Part shown: in pieces, positions 9,431-18,096 of the stretch | How the letters are laid out: each line of letters begins with the position of its first letter | Position numbering within the stretch: the first letter of the stretch is position 1 | Source: Rhizobium sp. WYJ-E13 | Lineage (GTDB): Bacteria; Pseudomonadota; Alphaproteobacteria; Rhizobiales; Rhizobiaceae | Assembly: GCF_018987265.1 (NCBI RefSeq) | Contig: NZ_CP076853.1 | Coordinates: 3,251,501-3,315,500 of the forward strand | Direction of reading: 5' to 3' | Length of the DNA stretch: 64,000 nt | The notes under the pieces: model-generated | The model's input: only the letters and a program-made list of their open reading frames with translations | Told to the model about the DNA's origin: nothing | The model's database searches: none | Position numbers and translations under genes: made by a program

Positions 9431-11478
9431 CCTGCCACGCGCAATTGCGCCTCCTGTTGCTGACCCGCGGCAACGAGGTGCCCGACGTCAAGAATGAGAG
9501 CGACGCTGCCGTCGCCAAGAATGGTGGCGCCAGAGAAGGTCGCCACGTTGTTGTGCAGTTTCGACATCGACTTGATGACCGTCTGGTGGTCGCCGATGAT
9601 CTGGTCGACCACCAGACCGACACGTTCGGTACCCGTCGAGATGACGACCACCTTCTGATGCACGTCCGGCTTGGTGCCGGTGCGGAAGAGATCGCGCAGC
9701 CTGAGGAACGGCACCAGGCTGTCGCGCAGCGAGATGAAGCTGCGCCCACGCGAGCGGAGATCTTCTTCCAGCGACAGTTCGAGGCATTCTTCGACCGCCG
9801 AGAGCGGGATGACGTAACGGCCGGAACCGACACGCACCAGCAGGCCATCGATGATCGCGAGCGTCAGCGGGATGCGAAGAGAGACTTCCGATCCCTGCCC
9901 CGGAAGGCTGACGATCTCGATGGCGCCACGCAGCGCCTCGACCGTCTTCTTGACGACATCCATGCCGACGCCGCGGCCGGAGAGATTGGTGATCTGCGCG
10001 GCGGTGGAGAAGCCCGGCGCGAAGATGAGCTGCAGCAGCTCCTGATCGGAAAGCGGCTGGCCGGGTGCAATCAGGCCAGAAGATTCCGCCTTGGCGCGAA
10101 CCCGCTCGCGGTTGATGCCGCGGCCGTCATCCTTGATGGAAATGATGACTTCGCCGCCGGACTGGCGGGCGGCAAGCGTCACGGTCCCTGCTTCCGTCTT
10201 GCCGGCGCCAAGGCGTTCGGCTGGCGGCTCGAGGCCGTGGTCGATCGAGTTGCGGACGAGGTGGACAAGCGGATCGGCGAGACGCTCGATGACGGTCTTG
10301 TCGACTTCGGTGGTCTCGCCTTCGGTGACGAGTTCGATCACCTTGCCGGTTTCACGCGCGAGATCATGGACGAGGCGGCGGAAGCGCGAGAAGAGCGTTC
10401 CGACCGGCACCATGCGCAGCACCATCATCGTGTCGCGAAGCTCGCCGGAGAGACGTTCGATTTCCTCCGAAACCGAGCGCAGGGCGATATCCGAGCTGGA
10501 ACTTGCCAGCTGGCTGAGGCGCGACTGGGCGATGACGAGTTCGCCGACGCGGTCCATCAGTTCGTCGAGACGTTCTGCCGGAACGCGGACATTTTCCTGC
10601 GCTTTTGCCTGGGCTGCGGCTTGGGCGGGTGCGGGTGTTTCGCGCTTCACCGGAACGGCCTCGACCGGGCGGAATTCCGGAGAGGCGGCGGGTGTTGCCG
10701 CGGCGACGGGAGCGGCGTCAATTACATCCTTCTTTGTATCAACCGGTGCGGCTTGCGGACCGGCGATCTCCTGAACATCGAGCTCCATATCGTCCATGAC
10801 GAAGATGAAGACGTCGTCGATGGCGGAACGGTCCTGCTCGCTGGTCAGAACAACGTCCCACGAAACATAGAGTTCGGTCGGGACCAGATCATCGAGTGTC
10901 GGAATGCCTGATGTATTTGCACGGACTGTGCATTCGCCGAGATCGCGGAGTTCGTCCAGAAGGCTGAGCGGGTTGGTGCCGTTGGCCATGGCATTTGCCG
11001 GCAGGCTGAAACGGATGCGCCAGGTCGTCGTCTTCTTGGCAGGAGAGGCTGCAGTGACAGCGGGCGCTGCAGCGGCAGGCGCGGCAGCCTCCTTGGCCTC
11101 GGCCTTGCCGCCGACGGCGGCCTGAAGCTGGGCGAGCAGCTTGTGGCCGGTATCGCCATGATCGGCATCGGGTTGCTCGACGAGAGCCCGCATGTGATCC
11201 TGCGCGGCAAGGACGGCCGCGACGAGTTCGGCGGTCGCCGGAACCTCACCCTTGCGGACACGGTCGAAGGCCGTTTCGCAATGATGGGTGAAAGCGGCAA
11301 GCGCCTCGAAGCCGAACATCGCCCCCGAGCCCTTCAACGTGTGAAGGCCACGGAACACGGCGTCGACGAGATCCTTGTTTTCGAGGTCGTGGTTAAGGTC
11401 GAGAAGGCCGGCCTCGATCGCCTCGAGGCATTCGGCTGCTTCGGTACGGAATACTGCGACTGGATCAAGCGAGCTCAT
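9427..11478 (-). CDS. cheA: CheA chemotaxis histidine kinase
   Basis: 683 residues with the full CheA layout: HPt domain with the phosphorylated His46 in GLHTLKGSGAMFGF, a P2-like response-regulator docking domain at about 155-235, Ala/Pro-rich linkers, the P3 dimerisation helices (VPAERLDELMDRVGELV), the ATPase domain with N-box HLVRNSIDHGLEPP and G-boxes DDGRGI and GRGVGMDVV, and a C-terminal CheW-like domain. It phosphorylates CheY, and CheB if present. Start and stop overlap cheY and cheW by ATGA, giving a tightly coupled set. Confidence 0.97.
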   Translation of the reverse strand: MSSLDPVAVFRTEAAECLEAIEAGLLDLNHDLENKDLVDAVFRGLHTLKGSGAMFGFEALAAFTHHCETAFDRVRKGEVPATAELVAAVLAAQDHMRALVEQPDADHGDTGHKLLAQLQAAVGGKAEAKEAAAPAAAAPAVTAASPAKKTTTWRIRFSLPANAMANGTNPLSLLDELRDLGECTVRANTSGIPTLDDLVPTELYVSWDVVLTSEQDRSAIDDVFIFVMDDMELDVQEIAGPQAAPVDTKKDVIDAAPVAAATPAASPEFRPVEAVPVKRETPAPAQAAAQAKAQENVRVPAERLDELMDRVGELVIAQSRLSQLASSSSDIALRSVSEEIERLSGELRDTMMVLRMVPVGTLFSRFRRLVHDLARETGKVIELVTEGETTEVDKTVIERLADPLVHLVRNSIDHGLEPPAERLGAGKTEAGTVTLAARQSGGEVIISIKDDGRGINRERVRAKAESSGLIAPGQPLSDQELLQLIFAPGFSTAAQITNLSGRGVGMDVVKKTVEALRGAIEIVSLPGQGSEVSLRIPLTLAIIDGLLVRVGSGRYVIPLSAVEECLELSLEEDLRSRGRSFISLRDSLVPFLRLRDLFRTGTKPDVHQKVVVISTGTERVGLVVDQIIGDHQTVIKSMSKLHNNVATFSGATILGDGSVALILDVGHLVAAGQQQEAQLRVAG

Positions 11479-11843
11479 CTGCCAAGGACCTTCTTCACGA
11501 TCTTAACGAGATTTTCCGGATCGAACGGCTTGGTGAGCCAGCCGGTCGCACCGGCGGCCTTGGCGCGCGCCTTGAGGTCGGCATCGGACTCCGTCGTCAG
11601 GAAGATGATCGGCACGCCGGCCTGGGCGGGCAGCTTGCGCAGCTCCTCGATCATCGTCAGCCCGTCCATGACGGGCATGTTGAGATCGGTGACGATCAGG
11701 TCGAAATTGCCGCTCTTGGCGATTGCCAGGCCCTCGGCGCCATTGACGGCTTCGGTGACTGCGTAACCTGCATTGGTGAGCGTGACCTTGGTGGTCAGCC
11801 GGATGCTGGCGGAATCGTCGACGGTCAGGATGTTTGCGCTCAT
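11475..11843 (-). CDS. cheY: CheY-type single-domain response regulator
   Basis: A 122-residue receiver domain with every conserved position: acidic pair Asp9-Asp10, phospho-acceptor Asp53 in VTDLNMPVMDG, Thr83 in FLTTES and Lys105 in TKPF. There is no output domain. CheA of the same operon should phosphorylate it; it then either binds the flagellar motor or acts as a phosphate sink, as one of the two CheY proteins of related rhizobia does. The sequence alone does not tell which. It overlaps its neighbours by ATGA on both sides. Confidence 0.96.
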   Translation of the reverse strand: MSANILTVDDSASIRLTTKVTLTNAGYAVTEAVNGAEGLAIAKSGNFDLIVTDLNMPVMDGLTMIEELRKLPAQAGVPIIFLTTESDADLKARAKAAGATGWLTKPFDPENLVKIVKKVLGR

Positions 11844-12220
11844 AATGTCACCTCTTTATGCAACCAGAACTTCTTGTCTTCTTCATCGAAGGCCTCGGTA
11901 AATCCGGCCCGCTCGAGAACCTTGAGAAGCGAACCGCTGGCCGGAGTCGAAAGGGTAAAAGTCTTACCTGCGGCCTTTGCCTGACGGCGGGCCGCTTCGA
12001 TGAGCTGAAGGAAACTCAGATCCGCCTCCGCATTCTCAGGGAGACTTAGAGTAATATTGTTATTGTCACGGAATCGATCAACAATCTTCGAATATACTTC
12101 TGAAGCATTACGAATGCTCAGAACTTCTGGAAGGGATATAGATTCGCAATATTGTGCCTGAGTATCCAATGCGGCCTCCATGGTCGGAGAAATACTTAAC
12201 GACCCTAAAAGGACTCTCAT
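11840..12220 (-). CDS. STAS-domain protein, first gene of the che operon
   Basis: Up to 126 residues; an alternative start at Met14 (position 12181) gives 113. The body reads as a STAS fold: a beta strand around SISLPEVLS, a helix, then NITLSLPENAEADLSFLQLI in place of the D-S-S-G loop, and a basic helix RRQAKAAGKTF. Rhizobial che operons carry a STAS gene at this place, called cheX or cheS in different species; the S. meliloti CheS partners CheA and speeds CheY1 dephosphorylation. A similar role here is inference by position. No clear ribosome site decides the start. Confidence 0.8.
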   Translation of the reverse strand: MRVLLGSLSISPTMEAALDTQAQYCESISLPEVLSIRNASEVYSKIVDRFRDNNNITLSLPENAEADLSFLQLIEAARRQAKAAGKTFTLSTPASGSLLKVLERAGFTEAFDEEDKKFWLHKEVTL

Positions 12221-12510
12221 GACAGGCTTAACAGCGCGTAAACGGCGGTTGTAGGAAAGTGCAATTAGCGCGAGTCCGGACTCCCTGAATTATCATCCAA
12301 GATAATTTATACTGAAGCCTTCTCACATTATAAAATACCATAAAAAACAAAAAGATAAACAGCGACAACGCAAGGCCTGTCAATTCTTGCCGAATACTTT
12401 CATAGGTTGTTAATCACAACGTCTACGAGTCTGTGGCGTTTACCTGCCGTTTCCATCCTGCCCGTACAAATAGAGTCAAATTGCCTGTGTTTATAAGTAA
12501 AGGTACAAAA
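12221..12510. promoter_or_regulatory. Divergent promoter region of the che operon and the MCP-like gene
   Basis: A 290-base spacer between two divergent genes. It is much richer in A and T than its surroundings, notably 12290-12360, and must hold the start signals for the minus-strand che operon and the plus-strand gene at 12511. No -35/-10 pair stands out enough to place, and no flagellar-type promoter was recognised. Confidence 0.5.
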
Positions 12511-14256
12511 ATGACAAACGCGACGGCATCGGCACAGACTGCGTTTTACGCATCAGGTTTGGATATCAGTCAGACTCTGGAATCGGCCCGCACCCAGGTC
12601 GAGGAGCGCTTCCTCGAAGGTGGCACTGTCCTGCTGTCCGTCATGGATGTCCTCAATCGTCTGTTGACGTCGCTGGACCAGATCACCAAGGCGCTCGACA
12701 ACAATGAGGCGAGTGATACCAGCGCCGATCTCAATGCAACCGTCCAGAACCTGATCGAGCTTCCGGGCGCCGAAGAAAACCGCCAGCAGGCCCTGGCGGC
12801 ACTTGCCCAGACCGGCTCGGAACTGCATCGGCATGTCGCTGATATGCAGGAGACGATGCGTTATCTGCGCACCTTTGCGGTCACGGTGAAGATAACAGGC
12901 GCGGGCCTTGCCGAATTCGCGGGCTTCGCTCAGGAGATCCTCGAACGCATCTATTCAGGGACCGACGAAGTCAACCGTTTCGCTACCCATCTCGACAGCC
13001 TGCAGAAGGAGGTCAAGCTCGCCCTCTCCTTCGGCAACAGTCTCTCCAAGAACTATGCCGACACCGTTCCTGCCGTTGCCAGGGCACTCAAGAACGACGC
13101 GAAGAAGATCGCCGATCATCGCCAGAATCTCGGCGCGATCGCCCGCGACGTCGGTGCCGTTGCCCGTGGCGTGCAGGCCAAGGTCGCATCCACGCTTTCG
13201 GCGCTGCAGATCGGCGATATCACCCGCCAGCGCATCGAGCATGTGCAGAGCACCTTCTCGTTGCTGGAGGATTTTTTCGTAAGCGAGGACGGCGCCAGGC
13301 TCGATGCCGACGCACGCAAGCGCCTGCAGAACGTCATTCATCACCTGACGGCCGCCCAGATAGCGGACATGTGCACGGATTTCCAGCGGGATTCCCGCAA
13401 TGTCGTGCAGACTATCGCGAGTTTCAGCCAGGATACGCAGGAAATTCTGAGGTTGCGCGACCAGATGAGTGGTCAGAGCGACGGCAATGGCGGCAATTTC
13501 ATGCGCGCGCTGGAATCCAGCGTCTCGGCCGCCCACGAGATCGTCAAACAGGTCGATGCCGCGGGCCGACAGGCCGATCAGGTCAGTCAGTCGACCCTCG
13601 GCACCGCCGCGACGCTTCTGCACTCCATCGAGGCGATCCGCGCGGTCAAGACCGATATTCACTACATGGCGCTGAATACCAACCTGCGCTGCAGCCGTCT
13701 CGGAGAAGAGGGCAAGTCGATCAACGTCGTTACCGCCGAGCTGCGAATCTTTGCCGGCAAGCTCGACGATTCAGCCGATGCCATCGTCAACGGCCTGCCG
13801 GCACTCGAAGCCTCGGCCGGACGCGTTGCTCCTGCAGGCAGCGCCAAGAACGGCGGCCTTGCCGAAAGCCTCACCTCGGCGGTCGGCACGATCCGCTCCG
13901 CAGCCGACCTGATGGAAGACGAGCTCAAGGTGCTTGCCGAACATGGCCGCGAGGTCGCGACCAAGATCAACCTGCTGATCGGCAAGCTCGATTTCCAGCA
14001 TGATCTCGGCGATGTGCTCGCTCGCTGTGCCGATGTTCTGGAAACCGTGGCCGGCGATCGGATCGCCGATATCTCCGACATCGCCGAGGCGATTGCTCCG
14101 CTCGACCGCAAGATCTTCAAGCTCTACACGATGGTGCAGGAGCGCAATGTCCATCGCGACATCGTTCCCGCCACCGAGGAAATGGCGGCACCCGCATCTG
14201 CTGAGCCGGCAAAAGCCCAGAGCGACGAGGATCTGTTCGAGGACGCGCTTTTTTGA
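12511..14256 (+). CDS. Soluble MCP-like coiled-coil protein with CheZ-like motif
   Basis: 581 residues, nearly all helical, with no transmembrane segment or signal peptide. Around 389-405 it carries a degenerate MCP tip, LNTNLRCSRLGEEGKSINVV, which aligns with [20 protein letters not shown] of the neighbouring MCPs. A second weak tip-like stretch lies near residues 120-140. D236-I-T-R-Q240 recalls the D-x-T-x-Q catalytic pair of the CheY phosphatase CheZ, and DFQHDLGD (494-501) recalls it more loosely. The start at 12511 has AAAGG eight bases upstream. It diverges from the che operon, so a role in that pathway is likely. The phosphatase idea is a hypothesis; a scaffold is the alternative. Confidence 0.85.
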   Translation: MTNATASAQTAFYASGLDISQTLESARTQVEERFLEGGTVLLSVMDVLNRLLTSLDQITKALDNNEASDTSADLNATVQNLIELPGAEENRQQALAALAQTGSELHRHVADMQETMRYLRTFAVTVKITGAGLAEFAGFAQEILERIYSGTDEVNRFATHLDSLQKEVKLALSFGNSLSKNYADTVPAVARALKNDAKKIADHRQNLGAIARDVGAVARGVQAKVASTLSALQIGDITRQRIEHVQSTFSLLEDFFVSEDGARLDADARKRLQNVIHHLTAAQIADMCTDFQRDSRNVVQTIASFSQDTQEILRLRDQMSGQSDGNGGNFMRALESSVSAAHEIVKQVDAAGRQADQVSQSTLGTAATLLHSIEAIRAVKTDIHYMALNTNLRCSRLGEEGKSINVVTAELRIFAGKLDDSADAIVNGLPALEASAGRVAPAGSAKNGGLAESLTSAVGTIRSAADLMEDELKVLAEHGREVATKINLLIGKLDFQHDLGDVLARCADVLETVAGDRIADISDIAEAIAPLDRKIFKLYTMVQERNVHRDIVPATEEMAAPASAEPAKAQSDEDLFEDALF

Positions 14257-14273
14257 AGCAAGGCCCACGCGTT

Positions 14274-14378
14274 ACAGCATCGGCCCAAAAATCGGAATCG
14301 ATTTTCGGAAAGCCTGATGCGTAGATTCAATGAGCTATAGAGCGTTCTTAGTGCGTCCGAATGGACGCACGGCGCTCT
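14274..14378 (-). repeat. RIME-like two-hairpin repeat, copy A
   Basis: About 105 bases made of two palindromes. One (14339-14378) has AGAGCG/CGCTCT ends and a perfect GTGCGTCC/GGACGCAC inner stem. The other (14274-14320) is an imperfect GCATCGGCCC...GGGCCGATGC type stem. Size and layout fit the Rhizobium-specific intergenic mosaic element RIME1. On the minus strand the element starts TAGAGCGCCGTGCGTCC, and its first TAG is the stop codon of the Sel1 gene. The second copy is at 60087-60189. Confidence 0.8.
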
Positions 14379-15459
14379 AATTGGTCCGGCGGAACTTGTT
14401 TGCCGCCTCGATCGCCGCCTTCTGCTGGTCGTCCTCGATGCCGAGATAGAAATCCTCGAGCACCGGGTCGGTCAGCCCCGCCCGCCGCGACAGCACGTAC
14501 CATTTCGCGGCCTCGATTGGATCGGGCGGGGTACCGAGCGCATTGATGTAGAGATGTGCGAGCTTGTTCTGTGCAACGACATTGCCGCGGTTGGCGGCAA
14601 ACTTCAGCCACTCGAAGCCACGCACGTAATCCTTCGGCCCGCCGATACCGTTGACCAGCCAGATACCCATGTCGAGCTGCGCCGTATCGAACCCCGCGCG
14701 CGCCGCGCGCGCCAGCCAGTCGCGGGCCAGAAGCTTCTTGTCTTCAGGCAGATCGGCAACCTTCTGGTAGATCTGCGCAACTGCATATTGCGCATCGGCG
14801 ACGCCCTGTTCCGCAGACTTCTCATAATAAGGCAAGGCAAGCTTCAGCCCCTTGTCGCCGCGATTGTCGGCAACGAGCGTCTGCGCCCAGTTGAATTCGG
14901 CAGACGAATTGCCCGCATCGGCCGCTTTGCGCATGAATTCATCGGCCTTCGCCTTGTCGCGCGTGACGTTGTTGCCCTCCATGAGGAGCAGGGCATATTT
15001 GAACATGGCTGCCGGATCGCCACCCTCTGCTGCCTTGCCGTACCAGAAGGCTGCGTTCTTCATGTCTCGCTTGACGCCAAGCCCCTGCGACAGGATTTCC
15101 GCAATCAAGGTCTGGGCAGCCGGATCGCCGAGCTGCGCCCGCGGCAACGCCTTGTCCATGGCAGTCAGGTAATAGCCACGCTGATAGGCGCCGAACGCCT
15201 CGTCGATCTGCCCCTTGTATTCCTTTTCAGGCGGCAGGTCGGGCAGCTTTGCACCCATACGATCGAAAACCCCGACGCCATCGGATGGAATGGCGCCAGC
15301 GGGCGGCTGCGGCCGGTCGGTACGGAATGTCTGGCTGGGCCTCGCCGAGGGTTCGGTAATCGCTTCACTCGCCTGGGCCAGCGCAAACTCCGGCCTGACC
15401 GCCAGCAGGGCGGTTATGCAAAGGAGAACGCATCTCGAAAGGCGGGCAGGGATCGGCAT
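14377..15459 (-). CDS. Exported Sel1-repeat protein
   Basis: 360 residues with a signal peptide (MPIPARLSRCVLLCITALLA, cleavage likely after FALA-Q). The rest is a run of about six Sel1-like tetratricopeptide repeats with the A-x-x-G/W-Y-x-x-A-A pattern, for example FWYGKAAEGGDPAAMFKYAL and FMRKAADAGNSSAEFNWAQ. Sel1 repeats bind protein partners; in rhizobia such periplasmic proteins include exopolysaccharide regulators, but this one cannot be assigned. The start at 15459 is chosen for its signal peptide. It follows the ThiE-like gene by 10 bases, so the two are co-transcribed. The stop codon lies in a RIME-like repeat. Confidence 0.88.
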   Translation of the reverse strand: MPIPARLSRCVLLCITALLAVRPEFALAQASEAITEPSARPSQTFRTDRPQPPAGAIPSDGVGVFDRMGAKLPDLPPEKEYKGQIDEAFGAYQRGYYLTAMDKALPRAQLGDPAAQTLIAEILSQGLGVKRDMKNAAFWYGKAAEGGDPAAMFKYALLLMEGNNVTRDKAKADEFMRKAADAGNSSAEFNWAQTLVADNRGDKGLKLALPYYEKSAEQGVADAQYAVAQIYQKVADLPEDKKLLARDWLARAARAGFDTAQLDMGIWLVNGIGGPKDYVRGFEWLKFAANRGNVVAQNKLAHLYINALGTPPDPIEAAKWYVLSRRAGLTDPVLEDFYLGIEDDQQKAAIEAANKFRRTN

Positions 15460-15469
15460 GAGGGCGATA

Positions 15470-16123
15470 TCAATCCTCAAACCGTGGCGCTTTTTCGTCA
15501 AGCAAGGCATTGATCTGAGCCACGATCGAGGACGCCTGCGCCGGCTCCCCAAAAACCCCCATGCGCATCGCCACGAACTCCGCGCCGGTCTCGGCAACGG
15601 CAAGCGCGGAAGCCGGATCAGTGCCGCCCATCACGATGCAGGGGATCTCGATCATCGATGCCCACCACTCGGCAAGCGCCAGGTTCTTCGGATGCGCCTC
15701 CGGCTTGATGTCGCCATCGAGCTTGCCGAAGAAGATGTAGTCGGGCCGTTCCTCGCCGACTTCCAGCGCCGTATGCCGGTCGGCCGCATTGCCGCCGCCG
15801 ACGATCAGCTTGTCCGCGTAACGATCGATCGCATCGGCAATCTCGCTTGCCGGTCCTGTGATATGCAGGCCATCGGCCTTCGAACGGCCGACAACGCGGC
15901 TGTCGCCGGCGATCAGTGCCGCAGCACCGGCAGCCTGAATGATCGGGACAAGCTTCTCCGCGCGTTTCTGGAAGCTGCCGTCATCCAGATCGTATTGCGG
16001 CAGAATGACGGATGCGACATCGCCGCCATCAAGCGCATCGGCGACGCTCTTCACCTGTTCATCGGCATCGGCGATATCGGGCACAACAAGGACAAGGCGG
16101 CAGCGGTTTTCCGGTTCGGTCAT
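15470..16123 (-). CDS. Thiamine-phosphate synthase-like (ThiE fold) protein
   Basis: 217 residues, the usual ThiE length, with TIM-barrel landmarks of the family: LVLVVPDI at the start, ADGLHITGPA, YIFFGKLDGD and the phosphate loop PCIVMGG. ThiE joins hydroxymethylpyrimidine pyrophosphate with thiazole phosphate. The usual K and phosphate-contact motifs are loose here, so this may be a paralogue with another substrate rather than the main thiamine enzyme. No other thi gene is near; the downstream partner is a Sel1-repeat protein. Confidence 0.75.
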   Translation of the reverse strand: MTEPENRCRLVLVVPDIADADEQVKSVADALDGGDVASVILPQYDLDDGSFQKRAEKLVPIIQAAGAAALIAGDSRVVGRSKADGLHITGPASEIADAIDRYADKLIVGGGNAADRHTALEVGEERPDYIFFGKLDGDIKPEAHPKNLALAEWWASMIEIPCIVMGGTDPASALAVAETGAEFVAMRMGVFGEPAQASSIVAQINALLDEKAPRFED

Positions 16124-16231
16124 GAAGTCTTTCCATCTGCGGCAGTTTTTCCCGCTCTATGGCGGATCCGCACTCGTTTTGAGTGAGTAATTCCGATAGA
16201 GGGGGCTTGCAAGGGGAGGAACTTCAAAAGC

Positions 16232-16996
16232 ATGCCGCAAGATCTGTCATTCTACTACGCTGCAATCCCGGCTGTCATTCTGGTCGGGCTTGCCAAAGGC
16301 GGGATGGGCGACGCTTTGTCGCTGATCGGCCTTCCCTTTCTCGCCCTCGTGGTCGCACCCGTCGAGGCCGCCGCGATCCTGCTTCCCATTCTCGTCTTCA
16401 TGGACATGATATCGCTGGTGATCTGGCGCCGGCATGGCGACTGGACGACGCTGAAGATCATGCTGCCAGGCGCTATTCTCGGTATCGCCTTCGGCTGGAC
16501 CACCTCGGCTCTCGTACCAGGCAATGTGCTGCGTATTCTCATCGGCGCCGTCACCATCGCCTTCTGCCTGCGTTATTTCTGGAACAATTTCGGCCCCGGC
16601 AAGGGGAAGGTCATCCCGCCGCGGCCCCAGCGCCCGGTGGTGGCGAGCCTTTGGAGCACGCTTTCCGGCTATGGCAGCTTCGTCGCCCATGCCGGCGGCG
16701 CGCCCTTCCAGATCTATGCTTTGCCACTCAAGCTGCCGCCGCGGGAATTCACCGGCACTAGCGTGCGCTTTTTCGCCATCCTGAACGCCGTAAAGCTCAT
16801 TCCTTATTTCGCGCTTGGCCAGCTCGACACCCGCAACCTCCTGGCTTCTGCTACGCTTCTGCCCTTCGCTCCGCTGGCAACAATTACCGGCGCATGGTGC
16901 GTACGGCGCATGAAGCCGCAGATATTCTATCCCTTCATGTATGCCATGGCGCTGATCGCCGCTTTACTGATCCTGCGCGAAGGCATGCTCGAATAG
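16232..16996 (+). CDS. TauE/SafE-family membrane transporter
   Basis: 254 residues, with seven or eight hydrophobic segments spread over the whole length and the family's repeated N-terminal feature, IPAVILVGLAKGGMGDALS. TauE/SafE proteins are inner-membrane anion carriers linked to sulfite, sulfonate or other organic acids. The substrate cannot be read from sequence. The protein ends in a hydrophobic helix. The gene is divergent from the ThiE-like gene with 108 bases between. Confidence 0.88.
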   Translation: MPQDLSFYYAAIPAVILVGLAKGGMGDALSLIGLPFLALVVAPVEAAAILLPILVFMDMISLVIWRRHGDWTTLKIMLPGAILGIAFGWTTSALVPGNVLRILIGAVTIAFCLRYFWNNFGPGKGKVIPPRPQRPVVASLWSTLSGYGSFVAHAGGAPFQIYALPLKLPPREFTGTSVRFFAILNAVKLIPYFALGQLDTRNLLASATLLPFAPLATITGAWCVRRMKPQIFYPFMYAMALIAALLILREGMLE

Positions 16997-17061
16997 GGTT
17001 GCCTTCCGTTGCGATGCACAATTTCCTTGCTGCAAGAGCCTGTTTGACGTAGCTTTTTGCG

Positions 17062-17322
17062 ATGTCGAACGCGGACCCCTTCACTGCGATTGCCGATCCG
17101 AACCGGAGGTTTTTGCTGGAGGAATTGCGGCGCGCGCCGAAGACGGTCAATGAGCTTGCCGAGGGCCTGCCGATCAGCCGCCCGGCCGTGTCGCAACATC
17201 TGAAGGCGCTGCTTGAAAGCAACCTCGTGTCCGTGACCTCGGAAGGCACGAAGCGCATCTACACGGTCAACAACCGCGGTTTCGACAAGCTCAATCTCTG
17301 GCTCGATCAGTTCTGGGCCTGA
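17062..17322 (+). CDS. ArsR-type winged-helix regulator
   Basis: An 86-residue protein that is almost only a winged helix: IADPNRRFLLEELRRAPKTV, NELAEGLPISRPAVSQHLKAL as helix-turn-helix, and a wing VTSEGTKRIYTVN. No metal-binding Cys pair is present, so it is not a classic metal sensor; the nearest relatives are ArsR members that sit beside SRPBCC genes, but none lies here. There is no clear ribosome site before ATG 17062. Confidence 0.85.
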   Translation: MSNADPFTAIADPNRRFLLEELRRAPKTVNELAEGLPISRPAVSQHLKALLESNLVSVTSEGTKRIYTVNNRGFDKLNLWLDQFWA

Positions 17323-17344
17323 AGACGCCCTTTTCTCATAAAAA

Positions 17345-17377
17345 CGCCAGCCCGATGCCGCATGCAAGGGACTGGCG
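17345..17377 (-). terminator. Rho-independent terminator for the DUF465 gene
   Basis: A stem CGCCAG-CCC/GGG-A-CTGGCG, followed on the minus strand by TTTTTATG. It lies about 100 bases after the minus-strand DUF465 stop and only 22 bases after the ArsR stop, so it may serve both strands. Confidence 0.65.
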
Positions 17378-17478
17378 CTTGATTTCGGTTATTCACCGGG
17401 TCTTGCTTGATAGTCTAGAAAACTGGGGAATTTACCTTTTCTTTCACAAGACTGATATCCGGCGATATCCTGGAAAGA

Positions 17479-17652
17479 TCAATGGACGGATGACTTGAGA
17501 CGCTCGATCTCGTCCTTGATGCGCAGCTTACGGCGCTTGCATTCGGCAAGTTCAGTATCGGAAATAGAGGGAGATGTTCTCAGGGCATGCAACTCCTCCT
17601 CGAGAGCGACATGCTTTTTCTGGAGCGATTCAAGATGAGCTTGAACAGTCAT
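17479..17652 (-). CDS. DUF465 (YdcH-type) small coiled-coil protein
   Basis: 57 residues starting MTVQAHLESLQKKHVALEEE, with the C-terminal L-K-R/K-x-K-L-R-I-K-D-E-I-E-R-L typical of DUF465. The family forms short antiparallel helical hairpins of unknown function. The start at 17652 has a strong GGAAGG site upstream; an in-frame ATG 13 codons further up lacks one. A second DUF465 protein is encoded divergently at 17883. Confidence 0.85.
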   Translation of the reverse strand: MTVQAHLESLQKKHVALEEELHALRTSPSISDTELAECKRRKLRIKDEIERLKSSVH

Positions 17653-17882
17653 TTGACCCTTCCTTCCTCTTACCCTTCCCCAGCCATCCATTGCTGGAGA
17701 TCCAAGGTGTCAACCAGCGGACTGTGACACATTTTTAAAGGCTTGTCGAAGGCCAAAAGATGAAGACTAAGCGGCAAATTCATGATCAACACTAACTTCC
17801 CGTTACCTCTATTTGGTGATAGGAGCTTGCGGAAATTATCGGCAGACCGGACAAGGTCCGAAGACGATCATGGGGAATACAA

Positions 17883-18086
17883 ATGGCCGATCAGGAACAG
17901 GCGGAAATCAGGCTCATGGTGGCGCGTCTGCGCCAGGAGCACGAGGATTACGACGCCGCGATCAACGCCATGATTGAGACAGGCTGCGACGCGCTGCGCA
18001 TCCAGCGCATGAAGAAGAAGAAGCTGGTCATCAAGGACAAGCTCTCCAAGTTGGAAGACCAGATCATCCCCGATATCATCGCCTGA
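17883..18086 (+). CDS. DUF465 (YdcH-type) small coiled-coil protein
   Basis: 67 residues, highly charged and helical, ending [20 protein letters not shown], the DUF465 signature. It lies 10 bases before purE on the same strand, so it is likely co-transcribed with purine genes. A GGGGA stretch precedes ATG 17883. It is a diverged paralogue of the protein at 17479-17652, and the two genes face away from each other. Function is unknown. Confidence 0.88.
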   Translation: MADQEQAEIRLMVARLRQEHEDYDAAINAMIETGCDALRIQRMKKKKLVIKDKLSKLEDQIIPDIIA

Positions 18087-18096
18087 AGGAACGATT

